Source: Pseudomonadota bacterium
Lineage (GTDB): Bacteria; Pseudomonadota; Gammaproteobacteria; Burkholderiales; Casimicrobiaceae
DNA: 34,009 bases
Assembly (NCBI GenBank): GCA_018241785.1
Contig: JAFEDF010000021.1
Span: 1-34,009 of the forward strand
Reading direction: 5' to 3'
Shown here: positions 8,193 through 17,708 of the stretch, piece by piece
How positions within the stretch are numbered: position 1 is the stretch's first letter
Layout of the letters: each line of letters begins with the position of its first letter
Program-made: the position numbers and the translations under genes
The notes under the pieces: generated by a model
What the model saw: only the letters and a program-made list of their open reading frames with translations
Database searches by the model: none
Told to the model about the DNA's origin: nothing

Positions 8193-9269
8193 TCAGTCGC
8201 TGACCGGCTCGGCCGGGATCGGAGGAACGTCCTCGACCGGCAGGCTGAAGCGGAAGGCGATCGCTCCGCCCGGGATACGCTCGGCCCAGGTCCTTCCGCC
8301 GTGAAGCTTCACGAGCGCGCGGCAGATCGCGAGACCCAACCCGACTCCGGCTCCGGTCCCCTCGGGAAGCCCCTCGTGGAAGCGCGCGAACACACGCTCG
8401 AGATCGTCTCCCTCGGGACCTCCTCCGTAATCCTCGACGGTGAGCACGACTTCGCCCGCCTCGCGCTGGCCGCGCACGCGGACGATGGTCCCCGGCGGCG
8501 TATGCTGGGCGGCGTTCTCGAGCAGGTTGGCGAGCGCCTGCTCGATCAGCGTCGCATCGACTCGAACGAGCGGAAGATCTGCCGGCAGGTCGACGATGAC
8601 CCGGCGCGTCGCGAGGGCAGGACGCAGCCGGGCGAGAACCGTTCCGACGAGCTCGTCCAGCGCCACCCAGTCGCGCTCGACGCGAATCGCCCCCGCCTCG
8701 ATCCTCGTCATCTGCAGGATCTTCGCGACGTGATCGGAGAGCCGTCGCGCCTGCTCGAAGACGCTCTGCGCGAGCGCCTTGCGCTCGCCGGGATCCATCC
8801 GCTCGCTTTCCTCGGCGAGGCTCGACGACGCACCGGCCATGACGGCGAGCGGCGTGCGCAGGTCGTGCGAGATCGACGCGAGCAGCGTGCTCCTGATGCG
8901 CTCCTTCTCGGCCTCGAGCGCGAGCGCTGCGCGGCGCTCGGCCTGCCGTCGCGAATCGGCGACGAGGCGCGAGATCACGATCGCGACGACGACCATGATG
9001 GCGAAGGTCAGCAGGTACTGGGCGTCGTCGACGGTGACCGCGCCGCGCGGAGGTACGAACGCGACGTCGAAGGCGAGGACTGCGAGCAGCGCCGCGGTCA
9101 CCGCCGCACCCAGCGAGAAGCGCACCGCGATGACGACGACGGCGAGCAGGTAGACCATCGCGATGTTGACGAGGTCGAAGCGGCGCGCCATCAGCCACCC
9201 GGCGAACGTGCACCCCGCCACCGCACCGGCTGCCCAGACGTAACCGGCGAATCGCGCAAGCCATCGCAT
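8193..9269 (-). CDS. KdpD-like sensor histidine kinase lacking the N-terminal KdpD/USP sensor
   Basis: Inner-membrane histidine kinase of 358 aa. Residues 1-105 contain four hydrophobic segments with the DUF4118 pattern of KdpD (LVNIAMVYLLAVVVIAVRFS; FVPPRGAVTV). The dimerisation helix follows, with phospho-acceptor His135 in SISHDLRTPLAVMAGASSSL, then the ATPase domain with NLLENAAQHTP and the G-rich lid GAGVGLGLAI. Classical KdpD is about 900 aa, with a KdpD sensor domain, a universal-stress domain and a GAF domain; none of these is present here. The ATG at 9269 directly precedes the first membrane segment, and the divergent promoter region begins just upstream, so this is a complete short form rather than a frame-broken gene. 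Confidence 0.88.
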   Translation of the reverse strand: MRWLARFAGYVWAAGAVAGCTFAGWLMARRFDLVNIAMVYLLAVVVIAVRFSLGAAVTAALLAVLAFDVAFVPPRGAVTVDDAQYLLTFAIMVVVAIVISRLVADSRRQAERRAALALEAEKERIRSTLLASISHDLRTPLAVMAGASSSLAEESERMDPGERKALAQSVFEQARRLSDHVAKILQMTRIEAGAIRVERDWVALDELVGTVLARLRPALATRRVIVDLPADLPLVRVDATLIEQALANLLENAAQHTPPGTIVRVRGQREAGEVVLTVEDYGGGPEGDDLERVFARFHEGLPEGTGAGVGLGLAICRALVKLHGGRTWAERIPGGAIAFRFSLPVEDVPPIPAEPVSD

Positions 9270-9279
9270 CGCCGGACTT

Positions 9280-9298
9280 TAACGCACGCGGCGCGTTA
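9280..9298. promoter_or_regulatory. Inverted repeat between kdpD-like and kup genes (candidate operator)
   Basis: TAACGC (9280-9285) and GCGTTA (9293-9298) are perfect 6-bp arms separated by 7 bases, 11 bp upstream of the kinase start in the 92-bp divergent gap to kup. It could be an operator for the neighbouring regulator. No experimental or database support. Confidence 0.3.
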
Positions 9299-9361
9299 GT
9301 TTTCCGTAAAAAGATGGCCGCAGGTCCGGCTGGAAGGCAGCATGCCGGTACCCTTTGCCGC

Positions 9362-11278
9362 ATGGTCCTCGCAAGCGCCCCGATACGCCATGCCGGAGCA
9401 TCCCCGCCCTCCCGGCGGATGGCGACGCCCGCCCTCGCGCTGCTCGCGCTCGGCGTCGTCTACGGCGACATCGGCACGAGCCCGCTCTACGCGGCGAAGG
9501 AGACCTTCGACCCTGCTCGCGGTATCGCGCTGTCGGCGGCCAACGTGATCGGCGGCGTGTCGACGATCTTCTGGACACTGATGGCGATCGTCTCGCTCAA
9601 GTACGTCGTCCTCGTGCTGCGCGCGGACAATCGCGGCGAGGGCGGGATCATGGCGCTCCTCGCGCTCGCGACGGCGGCGGTGGGTGCGAGACCGAAGCTT
9701 CGTGCACGGCTGCTCATCGCCGGGGTCGTCGGAGCATCGCTCTTCTACGGCGATGCCGTCCTGACGCCGGCGATCTCCGTGCTGTCGGCCGTCGAGGGCC
9801 TCGCGGTCCGCACGCCCGTGTTCGAGCCTTGGGTGGTGCCGGTCGCAACAGCCATCCTGGTGGCACTGTTCGCGATCCAGCGCTTCGGCACTGGCGTCGT
9901 CGGGGTGGCCTTCGGGCCGGTCTGTCTCGCCTGGTTCGTGACGCTCGGCATCGCCGGTATCCGCCAAATCGCTGCGGCACCCGCAATCCTCGCCGCGCTC
10001 GATCCGCGCCACGCGATCGGCTTTGTCACCGGTCACGGTTACGCGTCGTTCGTCGTGCTGGGCTCGGTTCTGCTCGCGGTGACCGGCGCCGAGGCGCTCT
10101 ACGCCGACATGGGGCACTTCGGCCGCCGTGCAATTCGCCTCACCTGGTTCGGCATCGCCGCGCCCGCCCTGGTGCTGAACTACTTCGGCCAGGGCGCGCT
10201 CCTGATCGCGCATCCCGGCGCTGTCGCAAATCCGTTCTATCTCGCCTTTCCAACGTGGGCGCTGTATCCGATGGTGGCGCTCGCTACCGGCGCGACGGTC
10301 ATCGCCTCGCAGGCGACGATCTCGGGCGCGTTCTCGCTCACCCGGCAGGCGGTCCAGCTCGGCTTCCTGCCGCGGATGACGATCCGGCACACATCGGCGC
10401 GCACGATCGGGCAGATCTACGTTCCGGCGGTGAACTGGGTCCTGCTCGTCGTGGTCGCCGCGGCGGTGATCGGCTTCGGCAGCTCGACGAGGCTCGCTTC
10501 CGCCTACGGCATTGCGGTAATGGGGACGATGCTGGTCACCACGGTGCTGACCTGGTTCGTGCTTCGCTACCGCTGGCACTATCCGCTGTGGCTCTGCATC
10601 GCGAGTACCGGCGTCTTCCTCGTCATCGACTCCGCGTTCTTCGCGGCCGCCCTCCACAAGGTGCTCGACGGCGGCTGGTTTCCGCTCGCGCTGGGAACGA
10701 TCGTGTTCGTCGTGATGATGACGTGGCGACACGGCCGCGTGCAGCTCGCCGAGAGCCTTGCCGGCGGCTCGCCGCCGCTCGCCGGCTTCCTCGACGCGCT
10801 GTTCAGGGACCCGCCGCCACGCGTACCGGGTACGGCGGTGTTCCTGACTGCGAGCTCCGGCATGACCCCCAACGCGCTGCTGCACAGCCTCAAGCACTAC
10901 AAGGTGCTTCACGAGCAGAACGTATTCCTGACCGTCGCCTTCCGCACCGTCCCCTGGGTGCCCGCCGAGCAGCGCGTCGCGAGCGAGAGCCTCGGCCACG
11001 ACTGCTGGAGGGTCGAGGCGAGCTACGGGTTCATGCAGCGTCCGGACGTCTCCGAGGCCCTCGAGCGCTGTGCGCCGTCAGGACTGTCGATCGAACCGAT
11101 GCAGGTGAGCTACTTCCTTTCGCGAGAGAAGATCGTGCCGGCGACGCGCCGGCGCGGATTCGGGCGCTGGCGCGACATCGTCTTCGCCACCCTTGCGCGC
11201 AACGCCGGCAGCACGGCGGACTTCTTCAACATCCCGGCAAACCGCACCGTCGAGCTCGGCACCCGCATCGAAATCTGA
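9362..11278 (+). CDS. kup: Kup/Trk-type low-affinity potassium uptake protein
   Basis: KUP/HAK/KT transporter of 638 aa, close to the 622 aa of E. coli Kup. The conserved block ALGVVYGDIGTSPLYA opens the first membrane segment, followed by ADNRGEGGIMALLAL and LLIAGVVGASLFYGDAVLTP, then GAEALYADMGHFG and LNYFGQGALL. Twelve hydrophobic segments are followed by a cytosolic C-terminal region (from about residue 480) ending with FFNIPANRTVELGTRIEI, the standard Kup tail. It imports potassium with protons. The start at 9362 (MVLASAP) is chosen; ATG at 9419 (MATPALA) is also possible. Its promoter faces that of the KdpDE-like pair, which may regulate it. Confidence 0.94.
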   Translation: MVLASAPIRHAGASPPSRRMATPALALLALGVVYGDIGTSPLYAAKETFDPARGIALSAANVIGGVSTIFWTLMAIVSLKYVVLVLRADNRGEGGIMALLALATAAVGARPKLRARLLIAGVVGASLFYGDAVLTPAISVLSAVEGLAVRTPVFEPWVVPVATAILVALFAIQRFGTGVVGVAFGPVCLAWFVTLGIAGIRQIAAAPAILAALDPRHAIGFVTGHGYASFVVLGSVLLAVTGAEALYADMGHFGRRAIRLTWFGIAAPALVLNYFGQGALLIAHPGAVANPFYLAFPTWALYPMVALATGATVIASQATISGAFSLTRQAVQLGFLPRMTIRHTSARTIGQIYVPAVNWVLLVVVAAAVIGFGSSTRLASAYGIAVMGTMLVTTVLTWFVLRYRWHYPLWLCIASTGVFLVIDSAFFAAALHKVLDGGWFPLALGTIVFVVMMTWRHGRVQLAESLAGGSPPLAGFLDALFRDPPPRVPGTAVFLTASSGMTPNALLHSLKHYKVLHEQNVFLTVAFRTVPWVPAEQRVASESLGHDCWRVEASYGFMQRPDVSEALERCAPSGLSIEPMQVSYFLSREKIVPATRRRGFGRWRDIVFATLARNAGSTADFFNIPANRTVELGTRIEI

Positions 11279-11316
11279 CCGCCGCGCCACTCGACGCGAG
11301 CGCGCAGCGACCGAGC

Positions 11317-11334
11317 GCGCCGCAAGCGCGGCGC
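11317..11334 (+). terminator. Hairpin after kup
   Basis: GCGCCGC, loop AAGC, then GCGGCGC: a perfect 7-bp GC stem 39 bp after the kup stop. No T-run follows, so termination is only possible. Confidence 0.35.
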
Positions 11335-11401
11335 AGCTGTGCGCGACGCGGTCATCCGGTACCATCGGCACCCCATCCGCAATGGAACAGCAAGACGTCG
11401 A

Positions 11402-13084
<1,683 letters not shown>

Positions 13085-13375
13085 CGCGCCGGATCCCCGG
13101 TCGCCGATGGACGCAGGCCGCCGCGCTGCTGCGGGACATCGAGGGCAAGCACGCACTCGCCGCGGTGTCCAGCGGTCCGTCGACGAATCGGACGGTGCAG
13201 TCCAAAGGATGCGGTGCTCGGTACGCACGCCGTGTCCGATTGGTCCGGCCGGGCCGGTCGCTCGCGCGTCCCGGGGAGTATCCTTCGACCATCGGCCAAC
13301 CGCTGCCAACTCTTTGCCGACAGCATCGCCGGGCATTTGCCGGACCATTCGGACCCCTCCCAAGGAGCCAGCATC

Positions 13376-14263
13376 GTGGAACGCATCGAACCGTCGCTGA
13401 ATCGCCTCGCTGCGGCGCCACGGGGGCGGGCAGGACGCGGCAAGCCGCCGTCGCGGCGAAGCGCGGCGACGGCCGTCGCGATCGTCGTCGTTCTGATCGG
13501 CCTCGCGTGGCTCGTCTGGCGCCTGATGTATCCGCACTCGGCACCCGTACCCGCCGCATCGACCGCGACACCCCCCGCGGCGGCCCCCGCCGCCGCGGCG
13601 CCCGCGCCGGGCACGCCGCTGCATCCGATCGAGTCGGTGCCGGTGGCGACGCCGCAGACAGTGCCGCTGCCGGCGCTCGCCGACAGCGACGCCGCGATGA
13701 AGGATGCGATCGCCGGCGTCCTCGGCAACTCCAGCGGCGAGAACGTCCTGCAGCTTCGCGCGATCGTCGGCCGCTTCGTCGCAACGATCGACAACCTGCC
13801 GCGCAAGACGGCGTCGGTGAGCAAGCTTCCGGTACGGCCGGCAGCGGGGACGCTCGCGACCGAGCCTTCGGCAGGCGGGCTCGCACTGTCGCCTTCGAAC
13901 TCGGCGCGCTACGCGCCGTACATGCAGGTGCTCGAAGCCGCGAACGTACCGCGCCTCGTGTCGACCTACGTGCACTTCTATCCGCTGTTCCAGCAGGCGT
14001 ACGTCGACCTCGGCTATCCCGGCGGATATTTCAACGACCGGCTGATCGTTGCGATCGACGACCTCCTCGCCGCGCCCGAGCCCGCCTCACCCGTCGCGCT
14101 GCTGCAGCCGAAGGTCGTCTACACGTTCGCCGACCCGCAGTTCGAGGCGATGTCGGCGGGCCAGAAGATCATGGTGCGGATCGGCCTCGCGAACGAGCTT
14201 CGCGTGAAGGAGAAGCTGCGCGAGATCAGGAAGGCGCTCGCCGGGAGTCCGCCGCCGCGCTGA
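13376..14263 (+). CDS. DUF3014 domain-containing membrane-anchored protein
   Basis: Protein of 295 aa with a single N-terminal membrane helix (residues about 29-47, AVAIVVVLIGLAWLVW), then a low-complexity Ala/Pro linker (about 53-82), then a periplasmic domain with the DUF3014 pattern: LPALADSDAAMKDAI, LLQPKVVYTFADPQFEAMS and GQKIMVRIGLANELRVKEKL. The function of DUF3014 is not known. The GTG start at 13376 is fixed by an AAGGAG ribosome site at 13362-13367; an upstream in-frame ATG at 13214 lies in sequence with no family match. The 291-bp gap before it holds no recognisable gene. Its last 38 bases overlap the convergent patatin gene. Confidence 0.82.
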   Translation: MERIEPSLNRLAAAPRGRAGRGKPPSRRSAATAVAIVVVLIGLAWLVWRLMYPHSAPVPAASTATPPAAAPAAAAPAPGTPLHPIESVPVATPQTVPLPALADSDAAMKDAIAGVLGNSSGENVLQLRAIVGRFVATIDNLPRKTASVSKLPVRPAAGTLATEPSAGGLALSPSNSARYAPYMQVLEAANVPRLVSTYVHFYPLFQQAYVDLGYPGGYFNDRLIVAIDDLLAAPEPASPVALLQPKVVYTFADPQFEAMSAGQKIMVRIGLANELRVKEKLREIRKALAGSPPPR

Positions 14264-15344
14264 GGGCGGCCGCGGCGGCGCCGCCATCATCGGCGAAGTC
14301 GTCATTGGCGGCGACGCGAAGCTTGGGCTTGTGCGCGTCGGTGAACACGTGCGCGATGTCGAGCGTTTCGCGCACGCCGAGGTCGCCTCCGTGGCGGGCG
14401 AGAAATCCGCGCGCTGACTGACGGCCCTCGTCGAACAGGAGCTCGAGCCAGGCGCGCGAGCGCTCGAGGCCCGAGCCCCGCTCGAACAGCGAGCGCCGCG
14501 GCGGGCCGATCCGGTGCAGCCGCAGGCTCGACACGCTGACCGGTCCGTCGGCACGCGCGGCGATCGCTCGCATCGCGGCGATCGCCTGCATCTCGGCCAC
14601 CAGGCTCGAGTTGAACACGATCTCGCCGACGCGGCGGCGGATGCCGGCGGCGTCGCGCGGGATCTCGTCCGCGGTATCGGGCGACAGCTGCACGACGATC
14701 ACGTCGTTGGCACTGCCGTCGTGAATGATCGGCCACAGCGTCGGGTTGCCGCTGTAGCCGCCGTCCCAGTACATCTCGCCGTCGATCTCGACCGCATGGA
14801 AGAGCTGCGGCAGGCACGCCGACGCGACGAGCGCGTCGATCGACATCTCGTCGTTCGAGATGACGCGCGGGAGCCCGCTGCGGACGTTGGTGACCGTCAC
14901 GTACAGCGCAGGCGCGCGCGGACTGCGCAGCGCGTCGACGTCGACGTGTGCGGCAATCGCTGCGCGCAGAGGATTGACGCCGAGCGGGTTGGCGTCGTAC
15001 GGCGAGAGCCCTGCCGTCATGAACCACGCGCCGATCGATTCGCGCACGCCGCGGTCGACCGGGCGCCAGATCGAGGCGACGAGATCGGCGGCCGGGTCGG
15101 CGATCGCGGTCCAGAACGCGCGCAGCGTCGCGCGCGCCGCCGCGGTGCCGCCGGTGACGAGCGCGCTCGCGACGATCGCTGCGTTGATCGCTCCGGCGCT
15201 CGTCCCCGAGAGCTGGGCGATCGCAACGCTTCGGCTCGCGAGGAGCGCATCGAGTGCGCCCCAGGTGTAGGCGCCCCACGAGCCTCCGCCCTGGAGGGCG
15301 AGCCCGACGGGCTTGCGACGGCTGGCTTGGGTCGGTGCAACCAT
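14226..15344 (-). CDS. Patatin-like phospholipase family protein
   Basis: Serine lipid acyl hydrolase of 372 aa. The glycine-rich oxyanion loop LALQGGGSWGAY is at residues 15-26, nucleophile Ser49 is in GTSAG, and catalytic Asp194 is in WDGGYSGN, so the Ser-Asp dyad is complete. No signal peptide is visible, so it is cytosolic or peripheral to the inner membrane. Bacterial relatives cleave phospholipids or hydroxyalkanoate oligomers; the substrate here is unknown. A perfect 12-bp-arm hairpin lies 16-40 bases upstream of the start, in its leader. Its C-terminal tail is Ala-rich and overlaps the DUF3014 gene by 38 bp. Confidence 0.9.
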   Translation of the reverse strand: MVAPTQASRRKPVGLALQGGGSWGAYTWGALDALLASRSVAIAQLSGTSAGAINAAIVASALVTGGTAAARATLRAFWTAIADPAADLVASIWRPVDRGVRESIGAWFMTAGLSPYDANPLGVNPLRAAIAAHVDVDALRSPRAPALYVTVTNVRSGLPRVISNDEMSIDALVASACLPQLFHAVEIDGEMYWDGGYSGNPTLWPIIHDGSANDVIVVQLSPDTADEIPRDAAGIRRRVGEIVFNSSLVAEMQAIAAMRAIAARADGPVSVSSLRLHRIGPPRRSLFERGSGLERSRAWLELLFDEGRQSARGFLARHGGDLGVRETLDIAHVFTDAHKPKLRVAANDDFADDGGAAAAALSAAADSRRAPS

Positions 15345-15359
15345 TCGGCATCTCCGTTC

Positions 15360-15384
15360 GCAGCGCCCGCACTGCGGGCGCTGC
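15360..15384 (-). promoter_or_regulatory. Perfect hairpin in the leader of the patatin gene
   Basis: Two perfectly complementary 12-bp arms (GCAGCGCCCGCA and TGCGGGCGCTGC) are separated by one base. The hairpin begins 16 bp upstream of the patatin ATG. It could block ribosome access, act as a protein site, or end transcription from upstream. Confidence 0.4.
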
Positions 15385-15455
15385 CGAACCGGATACCCTA
15401 CTTCGCGCAGCCCGAGCCGGCCAATCGTCGTTTTGGATCGAGGCGATCAGCGCCG

Positions 15456-15491
15456 CCGGGGGTCACACCGGGGGGCACGCCGGGGGTCAGG
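15456..15491. repeat. Three tandem 12-bp repeats
   Basis: Consecutive units CCGGGGGTCACA, CCGGGGGGCACG and CCGGGGGTCAGG, identical at 9 of 12 positions, sit in the divergent gap just before a promoter-like sequence. The third unit runs into GGTCTTGCC. Confidence 0.7.
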
Positions 15492-15493
15492 TC

Positions 15494-15523
15494 TTGCCTC
15501 TTGCGCACCGCACGCATTACGCT
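15494..15523 (+). promoter_or_regulatory. Candidate promoter for the 134-aa protein gene
   Basis: TTGCCT (15494-15499) and TACGCT (15518-15523) are spaced by 18 bases, 28 bp before the ATG at 15552. The tandem repeats abut the -35 side. Weak consensus match. Confidence 0.3.
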
Positions 15524-15551
15524 ACCCGCAACCCAATGACAGGATTGCCCC

Positions 15552-15956
15552 ATGGCCCTCGACCCCGCAGGCCGCGCCTCCGACGCGGCGATGGACGCTG
15601 ATTCGCTCTACCGCGAAGAGATCTACACCGACCGCAGGATCGGCACGCTGCGCGTGCTCACTCCGGTGACCGCCGGCGGCGCAGCCGACCGCTCGCGTCC
15701 GACGCTCTACCAGGGCGAGGCGCAGCTGATGACCAACGTCGGGCCGCTGCCGATCAGCTTCGAGATCGAGGCCGATTCGCTCGCCGCGGCCGTGGCCGGT
15801 TACGCCGAGGCGACGAAAGCCGGCGTCGAGCGTGCCATGCACGAACTGCAGGAAATGCGGCGTCAGGCGTCGTCGTCGATCGTGCTGCCGCCGGCAGGCG
15901 CCTCGCTGCCTCCGGTCGGCGGTCTCGGCGGCGGCGGCAAGATCCAGCTTCCCTGA
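15552..15956 (+). CDS. Conserved hypothetical protein
   Basis: Protein of 134 aa that I cannot assign to a named family. The N-terminal half (SLYREEIYTDRRIGTLRVLTPV) reads as strand-rich. The middle (TLYQGEAQLMTNVGPLPISF) is followed by a long helix, AAAVAGYAEATKAGVERAM, then HELQEMRRQA. The tail is glycine- and proline-rich (GGLGGGGKIQLP). There is no signal peptide or membrane helix, so it is probably cytosolic. Proteins of this pattern occur in other betaproteobacteria as far as I recall, without known function. An AGGA ribosome site at 15541-15544 supports the ATG. It is convergent with the LysR gene. Confidence 0.75.
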   Translation: MALDPAGRASDAAMDADSLYREEIYTDRRIGTLRVLTPVTAGGAADRSRPTLYQGEAQLMTNVGPLPISFEIEADSLAAAVAGYAEATKAGVERAMHELQEMRRQASSSIVLPPAGASLPPVGGLGGGGKIQLP

Positions 15957-16010
15957 CCGCAGCGCAGCGTCCCACCCCGCGGGCGCGAAACGGTCCGCGT
16001 CGTCCGGCCG

Positions 16011-16931
16011 CTACGCCGCGGCGTCATCCTGTTGCCACGGCGGCGTACCCGCGAAGCGCTCGACGAGGAAGTCGACGAAAGTCCGCACCTTGGCGGACAG
16101 GTGCCTCCTGCTCGGATACGTTGCGTGGATACCGATCGAGGGCGGCGTGAATCCGCGCAGCAGTCGAACGAGTCGACCGGACCGCACCGCGGCGGCGACG
16201 ATGAAGTCGGGCTCACACGCGATTCCCGCCCCCGAGATCGCGAGCGCTGCCAGCATCGCACCGTTGTTCGCCCGCACCGTACCGGCAACACCGACGGCGT
16301 GCGCGACCCCCGCCGGATCGGTGAAATGCCACTGCGCGCCGCCCGCCGCGTATTCGTAGACCAGGCACTCGTGCGCGGCGAGGTCGGCGGGCGTCTGCGG
16401 TGCCGGACGCCGCTCGAGGTACGCGGGCGCCGCACAGCAGACGAGACGTGTGTCGGCGATACGGCGGCCGATCAGCGCCTGGCTGCCGATCTGTCCGATG
16501 CGAATGGCGAGGTCGAGCCCCTCCTCGACGAGATCGACGGCGCGCTCGGAGAGCTCGACCTCGAAGCGAAGATCCGGGTAGCGCAGCCGGAAGTCGGCGA
16601 TCGCCGCGGCGAGGTAGCCGGTACCGAATGGCGCCGATGAGGTGAGGCGCAACGTCCCGCGCGGCACGACGGCCGCACTGGCGACGGCCTCTTCGGCCTC
16701 GTCGAGATCGGCCATCAGCTGCACGGTGCGCTCGTAGAACGCGCGGCCGGTCTCGGTCAGCGCGAGCCTGCGCGTGGTGCGATGGATGAGGCGCGTGCCG
16801 AGGTGCGACTCGAGCTCGGCAAGAAGGCGCGACAGCGCCGAAACCGAGACATCTGTGCGGCGCGCGGCTGCCGCCAGGCTGCCGGCCTCCACGATGCGCA
16901 CGAATGCTCCGATTGCACGAAAGCGATCCAT
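16011..16931 (-). CDS. LysR-family transcriptional regulator
   Basis: Regulator of 306 aa. The N-terminal winged helix-turn-helix (residues 1-60) has FVRIVEAGSLAAAARR, then VSVSALSRLLAELESHLG and RLIHRTTRRLALTETG, the pattern of the DsdC/AaeR-like LysR subgroup. The remainder is the periplasmic-binding-like effector domain (about 90-295) with GTLRLTSSAPFG and DLAIRIGQIGS. It lies divergent from the GST/dioxygenase pair across a 135-bp gap that is noticeably richer in A and T than its surroundings. LysR regulators commonly control the divergent neighbour, so it probably controls that pair. The inducer is unknown. Confidence 0.92.
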   Translation of the reverse strand: MDRFRAIGAFVRIVEAGSLAAAARRTDVSVSALSRLLAELESHLGTRLIHRTTRRLALTETGRAFYERTVQLMADLDEAEEAVASAAVVPRGTLRLTSSAPFGTGYLAAAIADFRLRYPDLRFEVELSERAVDLVEEGLDLAIRIGQIGSQALIGRRIADTRLVCCAAPAYLERRPAPQTPADLAAHECLVYEYAAGGAQWHFTDPAGVAHAVGVAGTVRANNGAMLAALAISGAGIACEPDFIVAAAVRSGRLVRLLRGFTPPSIGIHATYPSRRHLSAKVRTFVDFLVERFAGTPPWQQDDAAA

Positions 16932-16959
16932 TATTCTTGTTTTCGCAATGATCTCTTGA

Positions 16960-16975
16960 AGAAATACATCTTTCT
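16960..16975. promoter_or_regulatory. Inverted repeat in LysR/GST divergent gap (candidate LysR site)
   Basis: AGAAA (16960-16964) and TTTCT (16971-16975) are perfect arms around TACATC, located 29 bp upstream of the LysR start and 91 bp before the GST start, inside the AT-richer part of the gap. Position and dyad form suit a LysR operator. Confidence 0.35.
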
Positions 16976-17066
16976 ACCGACTTCTGCAAGCGTAATCATC
17001 AAGGGGTGCGGAGAGGGCGCCATCGCCGAGCGACAGCGCCGCCCCGTCAATCACCGGAGAACCATC

Positions 17067-17693
17067 ATGAAGCTCTACTACGCCACCGGCGCGTGCTCGC
17101 TGGCGCCCCACATCGCCCTATCCGAAGCCGGGCTGCCGTTCGAACTCGTTCGCGTCGATCTCGGGACGCACAAGCTGACCAATGGCGCCGACTACACGAA
17201 GATCAACCCAAAGGGCTACGTCCCGCTCCTCGAGCTCGACAACGGCGAGCGACTCTCCGAAGTCGCCGTGATCCTCCAATACATCGCGGACCGCAAACCT
17301 GGAACGCTCGCACCCGCATTCGGGTCGATGGAGCGCTATCGCGTGATGGAATGGCTGAACTTCGTGGCCACCGAGATTCACAAGGGGATGGGCCCATTGT
17401 GGAAAGCGGACATCCCCGAGTCGGTGAAGAAGGCGGCGATGGACGCGCTGTCGCGGCGCTTCGACTACGTGGCGGCGACGCTCGCGAAGCAGCCGTACCT
17501 GACCGGATCGTCGTTCACCATCGCCGACGCCTACCTGTTCACCATCGTCAACTGGCACAATTTCCTCAAGTTCGACCTCGCGCGCTGGCCCGCCCTGCAG
17601 GCGTTCCAGGAGCGTGTCGCCGCGCGGCCGAAGGTCAACGACGCGCTCGTCGCCGAGCACCTGGTGAAGAAGACGGCCGCTGCGACGGCCTGA
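17067..17693 (+). CDS. gst: Beta-class glutathione S-transferase
   Basis: Protein of 208 aa, full length for bacterial beta-class GST. The N-terminal thioredoxin-like domain begins MKLYYATGACSLAPHIAL with the class-defining Cys10. NPKGYVPLLEL holds the cis-proline, and LSEVAVILQYIAD contributes to glutathione binding. The helical C-terminal domain has the N-capping motif FTIADAYLFTIVNW and ends near RPKVNDALVAEH. It closely resembles E. coli GstA by memory. It conjugates or reduces electrophiles with glutathione in the cytosol. The dioxygenase gene follows after 15 bp, so both are probably one operon under the divergent LysR regulator. Confidence 0.94.
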   Translation: MKLYYATGACSLAPHIALSEAGLPFELVRVDLGTHKLTNGADYTKINPKGYVPLLELDNGERLSEVAVILQYIADRKPGTLAPAFGSMERYRVMEWLNFVATEIHKGMGPLWKADIPESVKKAAMDALSRRFDYVAATLAKQPYLTGSSFTIADAYLFTIVNWHNFLKFDLARWPALQAFQERVAARPKVNDALVAEHLVKKTAAATA

Positions 17694-17708
17694 ACCGGCC
17701 GCCCTCGC

